Shown here: piece after piece, positions 26,077-35,445 of the stretch
How the letters are laid out: each line of letters begins with the position of its first letter
How positions within the stretch are numbered: the stretch's first letter is position 1
Assembly: GCA_963761985.1 (NCBI GenBank)
Contig: CAVXIT010000010.1
Span: 62,001-126,000 of the forward strand
Length of the DNA stretch: 64,000 nucleotides
DNA from: JACCTH01 sp963761985
GTDB lineage: Bacteria > Actinomycetota > Acidimicrobiia > Spongiisociales > ZC4RG35
Direction: 5' to 3'
Program-made: the position numbers and the translations under genes
Notes under the pieces: generated by a model
What the model saw: the letters and a program-made list of their open reading frames with translations, nothing else
Databases searched by the model: none
Told to the model about the DNA's origin: nothing

Positions 26077-28892
26077 CCGACCAGTTCGCGGAGAAATTTG
26101 CCGGTGTAACTATCGGAGATCTCGGCGATGTCCTCGGGCGTCCCCACGGCCACGATCTCGCCCCCTCCTCCGCCGCCTTCGGGGCCCATGTCGATCACCC
26201 AGTCGGCGGACTTGATCACGTCGAGGTTGTGCTCAATTACAAGGACGGTGTTTCCAGCGTCGACCAGACGTTGTAACACCTGGAGCAGCTTGCGGATGTC
26301 CTCGAAGTGGAGGCCGGTGGTTGGCTCGTCGAGTATGTAGAAGGTGCGTCCGGTCGAGCGTCGCCCGAGCTCGGAGGCAAGTTTGATTCGCTGGGCTTCG
26401 CCCCCGGAAAGGGTCGTAGCGGCCTGGCCGAGTCGGATGTAGCCCAGTCCGACATCGAAGAGCGTTTGCAAGACGCGGACGATCTTGGGCTGGTTGGCGA
26501 AAACCTCGAGCGCTTCCTCCACCGACATGTCCAGCACCTCAGCAATCGAATGTCCTTTCCAATGGATCTCGAGCGTCTCCCGGTTGTAACGGGCTCCTCC
26601 GCACACCTCGCATGGGACATAGACGTCGGGGAGGAAGTGCATCTCGATCTTGATGGTCCCGTCTCCGGCGCACGCTTCGCAGCGTCCTCCCTTGACGTTG
26701 AACGAGAATCGTCCGGGCAGATAGCCCCGCGCCCGGGCCTCGGGAGTGGAGGAGAAGAGCGTTCGGACTTGATCGAACAGTTTGGTGTAGGTGGCCGGGT
26801 TGGAGCGGGGGGTGCGGCCGATGGGCGACTGATCGATGTTGATCACCTTGTCGATGTTGATGACCCCGTTTATCCGGGTGTGACGACCCGGGACCGCCCG
26901 GGACCGGTAGATCTTCTGATGGAGGGCTTCGGAGAGAATGTCCTGGACCAGGGTCGACTTGCCTGACCCCGACACTCCGGTGACGCAGGTGAACATCCCG
27001 AGCGGAAACTCCACCGTCAGATTCTTCAGGTTGTGCTCTCTCGCCCCGACGACAGTGATCGACTTGCCCGTGCTCGTCCTCCGCATCAGCGGCATCTCGA
27101 TCTCGCGGCGACCGGCCAGATAGTCCCCGGTGATGGAAGCCGGGGCCGCCATGAGGTCCTCGACCTTTCCCTGGGCGATGATCTCGCCGCCGTGTTCGCC
27201 CGCCCCGGGTCCGATGTCGACGATGTGATCGGCAATGCGGATCGTGTCCTCGTCGTGCTCGACAACGATGAGGGTGTTGCCCAGGTTGCGGAGCCGGATC
27301 AGGGTTTCGATCAACCGCTGGTTGTCACGCTGGTGGAGCCCGATCGAAGGCTCGTCGAGGATGTAGAGCACTCCGACCAGCCCTGAGCCAATCTGGGTGG
27401 CCAGCCGGATCCGTTGCGCCTCTCCCCCGGCCAGGGTCGCCGCCGAGCGCGCCAATGTGAGGTAGTCGAGGCCGACGTCGACCAGGAACTGGAGGCGAGT
27501 CCGCACCTCTTTCAGGACCCGGGCGGCGATCTGCTCGTCGCGCTCGGTGAGGGTGAGGTTCTCCGCCCATTGCGAGACCTCCCCCACCGACATGATGCTG
27601 ACCTGATGGATGTTTTTGCGGGCGATGGTGACGGCCCGGCTGGCGGGGTTGAGGCGAGCGCCGCCGCAGGCCGAGCACGGCACTTCCCGCATGAACTCCT
27701 GATACCACTCCCGGGCCGAATCGGAGTCGGCCCCCTCGTGCCGCCGGTTGAGAAACGGGATCGCCCCTTCATATTCGGCCTGATAGACCCGTTTGCGTCC
27801 GTAGCGGTTGGTGTAGGTGACCTGCACCTTCTTCCCGGGGAGCCCGTAGAGCAGGGTGTCCCGGACCTTCTTGGGGAGCTTCCCGTAGGGGGCGTCGAGC
27901 GAGAACCCCATCGACTCGGATAGGCCGGCAAGCAGCCGTTTGTGATAGTCGGCGGTCATCGAGGCCCAGGGGGCCAAGGCCCCTTCCCGCAGGGTGCGGT
28001 CGGGGTCGGGCACGACCATCTCGGGGTCAACCTCATAGCGTGTCCCGATCCCGGAGCACTCCGGGCACGCGCCATAGGGGCTGTTGAAGCTGAAGTTGCG
28101 GGGCTGGAGATCGTCGGCCGAGAAGTCGCCCTCGGGGCAGGCGAGATGCTGGGAGAAGGTGTGGGTGGGCCCATCGATCTCTTCGATCTCGACCACGCCC
28201 TCAGCTAGCCGTAGTGCGGTTTCCAGTGACTCGGTGAGCCGTTGATTGATCCCTTCCTTCAAGACCAGCCGGTCGACAACTACCTCGATCGAGTGCTGGA
28301 AGTAGCGGTCGAGACGGATCTCGTCAGTGAGCTCCCGCAGTTCGCCATCGACTTTGGCCCGGGCAAAGCCTTGCGAGGCGATGTCCTTGAGCAAGGTTTC
28401 GTACTCGCCTTTGCGCCCCCTGACGATTGGAGCCAGCACCTGGAACCGGGTCCCCCCCGGAAGTTGCAGGACCTGGTCGACAATCTGCTGGGGTGTCTGG
28501 CGTTTGACCGGCAGCCCATGGGTCGGACAGTGGGGAATCCCGATCCGGGCCCACAGCAGCCGCAAATAGTCGTGGATCTCGGTCACCGTCCCCACTGTCG
28601 AGCGGGGGTTCCGGGAGGCGGTTTTCTGGTCGATCGAAATCGCCGGCGAGAGCCCCTCAATGAAGTCGACATCGGGTTTGTCCATCTGCCCGAGGAACTG
28701 GCGGGCATACGCAGAAAGGGATTCCACATAGCGCCGCTGGCCCTCGGCATAGATGGTGTCGAAGGCCAAGGACGACTTTCCCGACCCAGAGAGGCCGGTA
28801 AAGACGATCAATTGGTCGCGGGGAAGCTCGAGACTGACGTTCTTGAGGTTGTGCTCCCGGGCACCACGGATGACGAGCGAATCAGACGTCAT
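26073..28892 (-). CDS. uvrA: Excinuclease ABC subunit A
   Basis: 939 residues, intact and of normal length. The damage-recognition ATPase of nucleotide-excision repair. It has two ABC ATPase modules: Walker A FTGLSGSGKSSLAFDTIYAE near residue 35 and GVSGSGKSTLVQDILSEAL near residue 640, with signatures LAGGEAQRIRLATQIGSG and LSGGEAQRIKLASELGRR and matching LDEPSIGLHQRD and LDEPTTGLHFEDI. Zinc-binding CPECSGIG and C-x2-C pairs around CEACAGDG and CEVCGGARYN are present. A perfect Gram-positive-type LexA box lies 36 bases upstream of the start, so SOS induction is expected. Confidence 0.98.
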   Translation of the reverse strand: MTSDSLVIRGAREHNLKNVSLELPRDQLIVFTGLSGSGKSSLAFDTIYAEGQRRYVESLSAYARQFLGQMDKPDVDFIEGLSPAISIDQKTASRNPRSTVGTVTEIHDYLRLLWARIGIPHCPTHGLPVKRQTPQQIVDQVLQLPGGTRFQVLAPIVRGRKGEYETLLKDIASQGFARAKVDGELRELTDEIRLDRYFQHSIEVVVDRLVLKEGINQRLTESLETALRLAEGVVEIEEIDGPTHTFSQHLACPEGDFSADDLQPRNFSFNSPYGACPECSGIGTRYEVDPEMVVPDPDRTLREGALAPWASMTADYHKRLLAGLSESMGFSLDAPYGKLPKKVRDTLLYGLPGKKVQVTYTNRYGRKRVYQAEYEGAIPFLNRRHEGADSDSAREWYQEFMREVPCSACGGARLNPASRAVTIARKNIHQVSIMSVGEVSQWAENLTLTERDEQIAARVLKEVRTRLQFLVDVGLDYLTLARSAATLAGGEAQRIRLATQIGSGLVGVLYILDEPSIGLHQRDNQRLIETLIRLRNLGNTLIVVEHDEDTIRIADHIVDIGPGAGEHGGEIIAQGKVEDLMAAPASITGDYLAGRREIEMPLMRRTSTGKSITVVGAREHNLKNLTVEFPLGMFTCVTGVSGSGKSTLVQDILSEALHQKIYRSRAVPGRHTRINGVINIDKVINIDQSPIGRTPRSNPATYTKLFDQVRTLFSSTPEARARGYLPGRFSFNVKGGRCEACAGDGTIKIEMHFLPDVYVPCEVCGGARYNRETLEIHWKGHSIAEVLDMSVEEALEVFANQPKIVRVLQTLFDVGLGYIRLGQAATTLSGGEAQRIKLASELGRRSTGRTFYILDEPTTGLHFEDIRKLLQVLQRLVDAGNTVLVIEHNLDVIKSADWVIDMGPEGGGGGGEIVAVGTPEDIAEISDSYTGKFLRELVG

Positions 28893-28927
28893 GATGAATC
28901 ACACGATTGTAGGCAACCCAGTCTAAA

Positions 28928-28941
28928 CGAACACGTGTTCG
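28928..28941 (-). promoter_or_regulatory. LexA (SOS) box upstream of uvrA
   Basis: The 14-base perfect palindrome CGAACACGTGTTCG fits the Gram-positive SOS box CGAAC-N4-GTTCG. On the minus strand a -10-like TACAAT (28903-28908) lies downstream with the box where the -35 element should be, about 36 bases before the uvrA ATG. LexA binding here would block polymerase. Confidence 0.85.
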
Positions 28942-28971
28942 CTATCGCCGAAACGATAGTGTGCGCAGGGT

Positions 28972-31098
28972 TCAGGCAGGAGCGTCGACAAGGTCTGGGG
29001 CGTGAGTCGGCGAAGGCTGAGCGCTCCGTCTCCAGTACACAAAAGCGAGTCCGTACATCACCAACGCCAGGATGCTCAACGCTCGCAGACCAACAGCCAG
29101 CGACGAATATTCGGAAAGGCCGCCCAAGACAGATCCCACCAGGTTGCTGGCGAGTGCCGCTGTCCCCAGGGCAGCCCGCTGAAACGTTGTAGCAAAGATC
29201 GAGGAAGCGAGAACGATCGGAATACCCAGGTAGAGCGTGGCGATCATTGTTGTCCCGGGACCGGGCGCGCCTACCCAGCTCGACACGGGCAGCAAGAACT
29301 GGACGAATAGCGAAACGCCAAGGAGTGCAAAAAGGATCGGAACGGCGAGTCGGACCCACCCTCGGGCCACAGCAAGATTAACGAAAAGAATGGAAGCGAG
29401 GATCACGCTGAACACCAACGCGTTCGTCAGCCAAGTAGAGCCGATTAGTAATGCAAACTCGGTGACGCTTTTTGTCTCGAGAAGTAGGAATCCCGCTCCC
29501 AAGAAGAGGAAGTGCGGCTGTAGCCGGTGCGAGCCGCGCAGGTGAACTCGAACCAGAAGTATTGAAAGCAATGCGATGCCGGCAAGCACCACCAAGTACT
29601 CCCGTGGCACGACTTTGCTGCGGTTGTAGAGGTGCGGCCAATCGTCCGTCGCAACGATCCGGGCCCCGGGATATTTCGCGAATCCGGCTGCTACCTCCTC
29701 AGGAGTCACGATTCGCCACTCCGGAGCGAGATCTATCGAATCCAATGAACTGGTAGCACCGGCCACGATGGTGCGATGACCGTTCGCGTGAGCGAAATAG
29801 AGCGGATTCTGCGCGAACACTTGGCGTACCATCTCGTATTGGCGAAGCTGGATGTCTTCGCGAAACGGCCCGAACGACAGTACGAGAAGTCCATCGTCGG
29901 CGAGCCGAGCTCTGGCTTCCTCAAGACTTTCGATCGTGTAAATGAAGCTGTCCAGGCGCACAGATCCCAGACTCGACAACAAGCCGTGGGCATCGAGGGT
30001 GGCAAACAAAACCAAATCGAAGCTCGAGTCTTCCCTGCGCAGGTAGGCACGGGCGTCGTCTACTACCGGCGTCACCGTGGGGCTCGCAAAAGGATCCTCT
30101 GGATGATCGCGCGCGATCTCCATGATCTCCGGATCAATTTCGACCGCCACAATTTCGGTCGCCTGAGCACGGATTGCCGCAGCTACGTCGTTGCCGGCCC
30201 CGGAGCCCAGCACTAGCACTCTTCCCGGTGAACGAAGCTGGAAAGGGAAGTCGTAATACGACTTCAGATCCTCGTGGGCGGCCCGGATGACCGGCACAAC
30301 TCTTGTTGATGGCACGTACCCCGAGCTGAGGTTCATGGCGGTGAGGAGAAACTGGTTGTTGACGTCGACCGCGAATCCACCCGTCCGTCCGAGAACTGGA
30401 TCGAAGTTGTCGATGCGAATTTGGTAGTAGGGAGACCAGAGCAACTCCTCGCCGAGATCCGCCGACCCCCAGAAAGGACGCGTGAGGGAGACAGTTAAGG
30501 CAACGGCGAGCAGGCCAATGGTCAACAATCCCGCGCGCAGCACGAGCAATGCCAGGGCGATCACCCCGAACCAAAACCAGGGCGGCGCCCCTGTCCAGGA
30601 CACCAACGCAAAAATGACAACGCCGGCCAGGCTCCCGGCGATGTTGATCGAATAGGCGGGAAGCCGCTCAATGGAGTCGAAGGGTCCCGCTATCAACCGG
30701 CCGAATGGAATAAGCGTCCACACAACCAGGACAAAACAAAAGATCAGAGTCAGGGCTAGCGGTACGGCGATGCCTCTCCCCTGGCCCTCGTTCAGTGCAT
30801 AGTCAATTCCCGACCCCAGGACCGCTCGAAGTTCAAACCTCCCGAGAAGCGAAAGTGCCGTGACCAAGATGCCAAAACGAATCGCTGCATCGCGGCCCGC
30901 ATGTTTGTGTGCCACGGGCTGAGACATGCCAATGCCGAGGCCCAAAAAGCTCGCGATGAGAACCAGGTTCGCAAAGAAGGCGACGACATGGAGTGTGTTC
31001 GGGATCCAGCGAATCAACGCGAGCTCGACGAATAGACCCACGGCGCTGGCCAGAAAGAGATTCCACTTGAGCGAGGTCGTTGGGCGCGTTGGCATCAT
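28972..31098 (-). CDS. Membrane-embedded spermidine-synthase-like protein
   Basis: 708 residues, intact. Seven or so N-terminal helices (VGLFVELALIRWIPN, VAFFANLVLIASFLGLGIGM) are followed by a soluble Rossmann methyltransferase-like domain from about residue 250: VLVLGSGAGNDVAAAIRAQA, VAVEIDPEIMEIARDHPED, VDDARAYLRREDSSFDLVLF. A second block of helices closes the protein (LLLETKSVTEFALLIGSTWL). This sandwich is known from fused MFS/spermidine-synthase proteins whose substrates are unclear; no polyamine pathway gene is nearby. The gene is the last of a minus-strand run of glycan genes starting at coaE, separated from the previous one by 58 bases. Confidence 0.75.
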   Translation of the reverse strand: MMPTRPTTSLKWNLFLASAVGLFVELALIRWIPNTLHVVAFFANLVLIASFLGLGIGMSQPVAHKHAGRDAAIRFGILVTALSLLGRFELRAVLGSGIDYALNEGQGRGIAVPLALTLIFCFVLVVWTLIPFGRLIAGPFDSIERLPAYSINIAGSLAGVVIFALVSWTGAPPWFWFGVIALALLVLRAGLLTIGLLAVALTVSLTRPFWGSADLGEELLWSPYYQIRIDNFDPVLGRTGGFAVDVNNQFLLTAMNLSSGYVPSTRVVPVIRAAHEDLKSYYDFPFQLRSPGRVLVLGSGAGNDVAAAIRAQATEIVAVEIDPEIMEIARDHPEDPFASPTVTPVVDDARAYLRREDSSFDLVLFATLDAHGLLSSLGSVRLDSFIYTIESLEEARARLADDGLLVLSFGPFREDIQLRQYEMVRQVFAQNPLYFAHANGHRTIVAGATSSLDSIDLAPEWRIVTPEEVAAGFAKYPGARIVATDDWPHLYNRSKVVPREYLVVLAGIALLSILLVRVHLRGSHRLQPHFLFLGAGFLLLETKSVTEFALLIGSTWLTNALVFSVILASILFVNLAVARGWVRLAVPILFALLGVSLFVQFLLPVSSWVGAPGPGTTMIATLYLGIPIVLASSIFATTFQRAALGTAALASNLVGSVLGGLSEYSSLAVGLRALSILALVMYGLAFVYWRRSAQPSPTHAPDLVDAPA

Positions 31099-31156
31099 GT
31101 GCTGCGACTACAAGCTATCTGTTGAGCCTTCCCGAACTCGGACATAAGTGTTTGGC

Positions 31157-32932
31157 CTAGGACCTGACATAGATCCGAAACGGCGAGTTCTCTTGCAGTT
31201 CTAGAGACCTCCAACCAGGAATATGAGTGTCGCCGAGAAGCAGCGTGTAAAAGGAGTGCGTCTGGCGGTAGCCCGTGCTGCCCGCTTCGCCGTCGCAGAC
31301 CACTATGGCATCAACTTCACGCTCGTCGAGCCTGGCGATAGCGGAGTCCACGCTTTTCGCTAGGAACACGGCTTCGGTGAATTCGATGCCCGATGGGTTT
31401 AGATAGGGAGTCCCGATCACACCCACCGGCAAACGCCACATCAGCTCGGGGCCATATGGAATGCCGGCCAGCACGATGGGGTCGGGCGAATCGAGGTTCG
31501 TGTCGAGGATTTGCTCAATTGTCTCAAGGCTGCAGTTGCCTGCCAGGGAGTTGCCGCCTTCAGCGGCCATTGCTGAGCTGGCCGCTACCAGAACCAGGTA
31601 TCCAACCAATACCCAAGCAATTAGTAGGGGCCGAAGTACCGTAGAACGAGTTCGGCGTCCCAGCCACTGGGTGATTCCCGCGGCCAGAGGTATGCCAACC
31701 AGCAACTCGGCGGCAGGCACGTACCGGAAACTGACGAGTGCAAGTCCGATGCTTGCTGCGAGCCAACCGAGAATGAGGAACCAACTGGAGAACAACGACC
31801 CTTTCCGAGAGTGCCAAAGTCGCTCGAGGGTCTGCAACAGCGCCAAAATGGGCGCACCGAGTAGAAGCGCCATTCCAGCCCATTCTTCGCCGACGCTCCG
31901 CCACGTTGGAGCCAATTCCGTCACGTAATCGTCGAGGAATCGATCGACGTTGGGCTGAATCGCCTGGACCGGTCCCAAGAAGAAACCCGGGAAGATCATC
32001 TGAAGGAGCGACCCGGTGACGACAGCGAGAACGCCAGCGACAAAGAGTCGTCGAGGCGTTGACAAAGCGCCGATCGTTCCCATGAGCGCGCTAGCTCCGG
32101 TCAGCAGGATGGCCATCACGATATGGACGGCTGACACCCTCTCCGCTTCCAGAATCGTCCAATCGACCGGAGGCCTCTCAAGGGCGACAACCACCAGCAA
32201 CGAACATGCCAAAGACCCGGTGAGGATTCGGAGCGACCTAAGTCGGTCGCCGGTGACAATCCATTTGGTGACAAGTGCCACCAGGCAGATCGCAAGAGGC
32301 AGTAGAAACTCGGTAGCGACCCACAATCCGAGCGCAGCGACCATTCCGGCTCGGATCGCGAGTGTTGCGCTTTCGGCTTGCAGCAGCCGAATAGTCAAGC
32401 CAATCAGGAGTGCCGAAAGCAGCAAGATCATCCCGTGATGATCGGGATGGCCGGGTGCGTTGTACGACACCAAGCCGAGCTGGAAAGCGGTCGCCGCTCC
32501 GGCCAGGTACGAAGCTCCGCGATCCATAAAGGCGCGTGCAGTCCAAGACACCGCGAGGAAAATCCCCACGATCATCAAGAGCCCAAAGACGAATGCCCCT
32601 ACAAACACCGCCTCTTGCAAGCTCCGAAACAGGGTGAAGGGCCAGCTGAGGACAACCAGCACCACATCTACCGGACGTGTCCAGTGCAGGGCATGGCCGA
32701 AGGGGGCATTGGCCCGATAGACCCAGGAATCAAACCACGTGTTTTGGCCGCTCATAAGGTCGACCACACGTTGAGCCCGCATGTATCCGTCGACATCCAA
32801 GAGCCGCAAGGATTTGAAGCTGATTCGTGGAAGCGCGTACAGAACTCCTGTAGCGAGCACCAACATGAGGCCCAAGAGTCTCATCCCCCGCGTCGAGAGC
32901 ACCTCTGGCTCCGAGGCATGGTGCGAATTCAC
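31157..32932 (-). CDS. STT3-like GT-C family membrane protein, copy A
   Basis: 591 residues, intact, with about 12 hydrophobic helices and a soluble C-terminal domain (PIVLAGIPYGPELMWRLPVG, VDAIVVCDGEAGSTGYRQ). The first loop has LLDVDGYMRAQRVVDLMSG followed by RANAPFGHALHWTRPVDVVL, and a later loop APGHPDHHGMILLLSALLIG. The DxDxxMR and (G/R)xDHH pair are the hallmark of a bacterial membrane family that resembles oligosaccharyltransferase STT3. I infer transfer of sugars from a lipid carrier outside the membrane. Paralogue of 35446-37238, sharing both motifs and the HWTRP(V/L)D block. The start overlaps the preceding gene's stop by 4 bases. Confidence 0.65.
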   Translation of the reverse strand: MNSHHASEPEVLSTRGMRLLGLMLVLATGVLYALPRISFKSLRLLDVDGYMRAQRVVDLMSGQNTWFDSWVYRANAPFGHALHWTRPVDVVLVVLSWPFTLFRSLQEAVFVGAFVFGLLMIVGIFLAVSWTARAFMDRGASYLAGAATAFQLGLVSYNAPGHPDHHGMILLLSALLIGLTIRLLQAESATLAIRAGMVAALGLWVATEFLLPLAICLVALVTKWIVTGDRLRSLRILTGSLACSLLVVVALERPPVDWTILEAERVSAVHIVMAILLTGASALMGTIGALSTPRRLFVAGVLAVVTGSLLQMIFPGFFLGPVQAIQPNVDRFLDDYVTELAPTWRSVGEEWAGMALLLGAPILALLQTLERLWHSRKGSLFSSWFLILGWLAASIGLALVSFRYVPAAELLVGIPLAAGITQWLGRRTRSTVLRPLLIAWVLVGYLVLVAASSAMAAEGGNSLAGNCSLETIEQILDTNLDSPDPIVLAGIPYGPELMWRLPVGVIGTPYLNPSGIEFTEAVFLAKSVDSAIARLDEREVDAIVVCDGEAGSTGYRQTHSFYTLLLGDTHIPGWRSLELQENSPFRIYVRS

Positions 32933-34002
32933 GCCGGACCGGGAGCAAGGTTGCGAGAAAACAGTAAGAGCGGATAAGCAACAAAGATCGGAGATATCGC
33001 CCGCGCGATGTCATACGGTTCTGCCCACACAAGGTCAGAAAGAAACACGGCGAGGAGCGCGAAGGGCCAAACGCTCCACGCGAGCGCTGACCGGCTCTGC
33101 CAAGCTCGACGTACGAAGAGCAAGAGGATTGCAATCAGACAGACGATCCAAAGGAGCCGGGCCGGATCGCCCGCCCAGCCCGCGGAGGCTTCGATCAGAC
33201 CCTGGAGCGGAACGACATCAAAGCTTCGGAAGAATCCTTCGCTTGCCAGGGCCGCCGTTTCAAGACCCGACAAGCGAGTGCCGATGTAGGCCCGCCAGGA
33301 AGCAGCAACGAGCACCGGAATGACGAGAAGGGCCGGACGGACTGAACGCCGGCGAAACCATTCCCACAGGAAGATCCCGCCCACGAAAAGCAGCGTGGTC
33401 TCACGCGCCAGGACGGCACCCGTCAACGCGACGATCGCTCCCGCCCCCCTCTTTTGCATCAGGAACACAAGGCCGAGCATGCCTAGCGCTAGAGCTACTA
33501 CGCCGCCTCCGTCGATGTCGAGGTCCGCAATCACACCGGGGTTAATGATGAACGCAAGCCCCAGCCATCGGCTTGCTCCCATGGCGCGGGCCACGCCTGC
33601 AGTGGCATAGGTCCCGAGGCCAGTTGCTAGGAGGTTCACGACGATGAGCCCCCAGACTGTGAGCCCGGCTGGTAATAGACCGAATCCGCCAGCCAGCAAC
33701 GGATAAAGCATTCGTTGTGCCCGGTAGCTCGGCAGGTCGAGAAAAGAGGCGTGCTCCAAAGGCTGCAGCAGCAAGGGGTCGTTGGCGAGAATGAAGAAAA
33801 AGCGGCCGTCATGTCCCAGCTCCGGGCGAGTCGCGATCTCGTCACCCAGGACGCGTTCCGCGTACTGACGCTGCAATCCCGAATCGACTCCCACCGCCAG
33901 GAGCGCGCTCGGCTGCCAGCCGGCTCCGCTCATGACGATTGCGACATAGGCCGCGGCGATCGCAAACCCGGCGACCGCCACTGGCCATCGGCCGTTTTTC
34001 AT
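32929..34002 (-). CDS. GT-C-like polytopic membrane protein (intact family member)
   Basis: 357 residues, the only undamaged member of a three-gene family in the window. After one helix comes GHDGRFFFILANDPLLLQPL with LPSYRAQRMLYPLLAGGFGL, then INPGVIADLDIDGGGVVALA, LARETTLLFVGGIFLWEWF and six further helices. The loop DG-x-[FY]-[FY]...A-x-DP...YR-x-QR-x-x-YP and the NPGV motif are shared with 10542-11574 and 24951-26076. The acidic DG in the first outside loop is where GT-C enzymes keep their catalytic or metal-binding Asp, so a lipid-phosphate-sugar transferase is plausible. Overlaps both neighbours by 4 bases. Confidence 0.6.
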   Translation of the reverse strand: MKNGRWPVAVAGFAIAAAYVAIVMSGAGWQPSALLAVGVDSGLQRQYAERVLGDEIATRPELGHDGRFFFILANDPLLLQPLEHASFLDLPSYRAQRMLYPLLAGGFGLLPAGLTVWGLIVVNLLATGLGTYATAGVARAMGASRWLGLAFIINPGVIADLDIDGGGVVALALGMLGLVFLMQKRGAGAIVALTGAVLARETTLLFVGGIFLWEWFRRRSVRPALLVIPVLVAASWRAYIGTRLSGLETAALASEGFFRSFDVVPLQGLIEASAGWAGDPARLLWIVCLIAILLLFVRRAWQSRSALAWSVWPFALLAVFLSDLVWAEPYDIARAISPIFVAYPLLLFSRNLAPGPA

Positions 34003-35423
34003 CGCTTGCGCGCTACCGCCACCAAACTCAAGCCCGGAAGAAACTCAATCTTCTCAACCAGGCGCGCCAGAGGCAGAAGGAGCCCGAACAGGCGCATCTG
34101 CCAGGTTCGGAGACCGGCCGAGCCAGTGACCTTATTGAACAGCCAGCCGGCTACAGCGAGCCGGTTGAATTGGTGCAAAGACACCAACTCCATTCCGCTT
34201 CCGCTTATCAAATCACGCAGTCCGCGGCTCTCGAATCTTCGCCGATGGCCGATAGCCCGGTCGACGTGGGAGAAAAGCCACGGATGTCCGGGGACAAGGA
34301 TCACGGCGTAGCCGTCGGCGCGAAGAACCTCGGCGAATCCCTGAACTGCGACCTCGGGCGCATCGAGGTGCTCAAGCACATTGATGCTGACGACGCTATC
34401 GAAAGGTCCTTCGAGCTTTTCATACAGCCCAGGTGATTCGAGATCACCTTTGAGCACGGACACGTTTTCCAGGTGGCCCCAACGACGGCCGACGAGCCGG
34501 ACGTAGTACTCGTCGACATCGATCAGTGTTAGCTGCTCGCGGTCGAGCAAATGGCGAGTGATGTTTCCGGAGCCAAAGCCGGCTTCGAGGACTCGCCTGC
34601 CAAGGAAGGCTTCGAATTGGGACAGAGTCCAAGCAGAGACTCGGGGTGAAATTGCCATCGTCTCAAAGGCGTCCTGACTGGCACGCAAGCTGAATCGAGT
34701 ATCGAAGAAGCGGAACTTGAAGAGCAACCAAAGTGCCTGCAGGCCATCACGCCATCCGATGTTTTTGCCCTCGGCATACCCACGTCCGCTGTAGCTGATG
34801 GGCACTTCGTAGATTCGAGCTCCCCATTGGGCGAGACGCGTTGTTATCTCCGGCTCGATCCCGAACCGGTCGCTCTCCAATCGGAGATCCTTGAGCACGT
34901 CAGCGCTCACGGCCTTGTAGCAAGTTTCCATGTCGGTCAGGTTGAGATCGTTTAGGACATTCGTCAGCCAAGTGAGGAATTTGTTGCCGAGCGAGTGCCA
35001 GTAGAGCAACACTCGCCGTTCCGGACTGGCAGCAAAACGCGAACCGAATACCGCGTCCGCCCGTCCGTCGAGGATCGGTTTGAGCAACTTGGGAAAGTCC
35101 GTCGGGTCGTACTCGAGGTCAGAGTCTTGAACCACGGCGATGTCGCCAGTCATTTGTGCGATGGCGGTGCGAACGGCCGCTCCCTTGCCACGGTTCAACT
35201 CGTGACGGAAAATCCTGATTCGTGGATTGGTTTCTGACAATTCCTGCAGAACTTCCCAGGACCGATCTTGGGAGCAGTCATCGACGCAAATCAACTCCAA
35301 GTCGAGATCGACCGGGGCCGCCAAGACCCGGTCGACGATGGCACGGAGCGTCCGTTGCTCGTTATATACCGGCATCAGCACGCTTAGGGTCAGACGCGGC
35401 TGTTCAGGCATCAGGCTTTCCAT
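33999..35423 (-). CDS. Bifunctional glycosyltransferase family 2 / class I methyltransferase
   Basis: 474 residues from the ATG at 35423. Residues ~1-240 are a GT2 domain: LTLSVLMPVYNEQRTLRAIV, LICVDDCSQDRSWEVLQEL, RGKGAAVRTAIAQ and metal-binding DSDLEY, then NLTDMETCYKAVSADVLKDL, typical of dolichyl-phosphate-glucose/mannose synthases. From about residue 260 comes a SAM methyltransferase: RRVLEAGFGSGNITRHLLD, VSVLKGDLESPGLYEKLEG, FDSVVSINVLEHLDAPEV and GYAVILVPGHPWLFSHVD. Such fusions occur in other bacteria. The frame also opens at 35468, but that would overlap the upstream gene by 23 bases. Coupled by 4 bases to the next gene. Confidence 0.85.
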   Translation of the reverse strand: MESLMPEQPRLTLSVLMPVYNEQRTLRAIVDRVLAAPVDLDLELICVDDCSQDRSWEVLQELSETNPRIRIFRHELNRGKGAAVRTAIAQMTGDIAVVQDSDLEYDPTDFPKLLKPILDGRADAVFGSRFAASPERRVLLYWHSLGNKFLTWLTNVLNDLNLTDMETCYKAVSADVLKDLRLESDRFGIEPEITTRLAQWGARIYEVPISYSGRGYAEGKNIGWRDGLQALWLLFKFRFFDTRFSLRASQDAFETMAISPRVSAWTLSQFEAFLGRRVLEAGFGSGNITRHLLDREQLTLIDVDEYYVRLVGRRWGHLENVSVLKGDLESPGLYEKLEGPFDSVVSINVLEHLDAPEVAVQGFAEVLRADGYAVILVPGHPWLFSHVDRAIGHRRRFESRGLRDLISGSGMELVSLHQFNRLAVAGWLFNKVTGSAGLRTWQMRLFGLLLPLARLVEKIEFLPGLSLVAVARKR

Positions 35424-35445
35424 GTCGGCGCCCGAGGGTAAGGCC

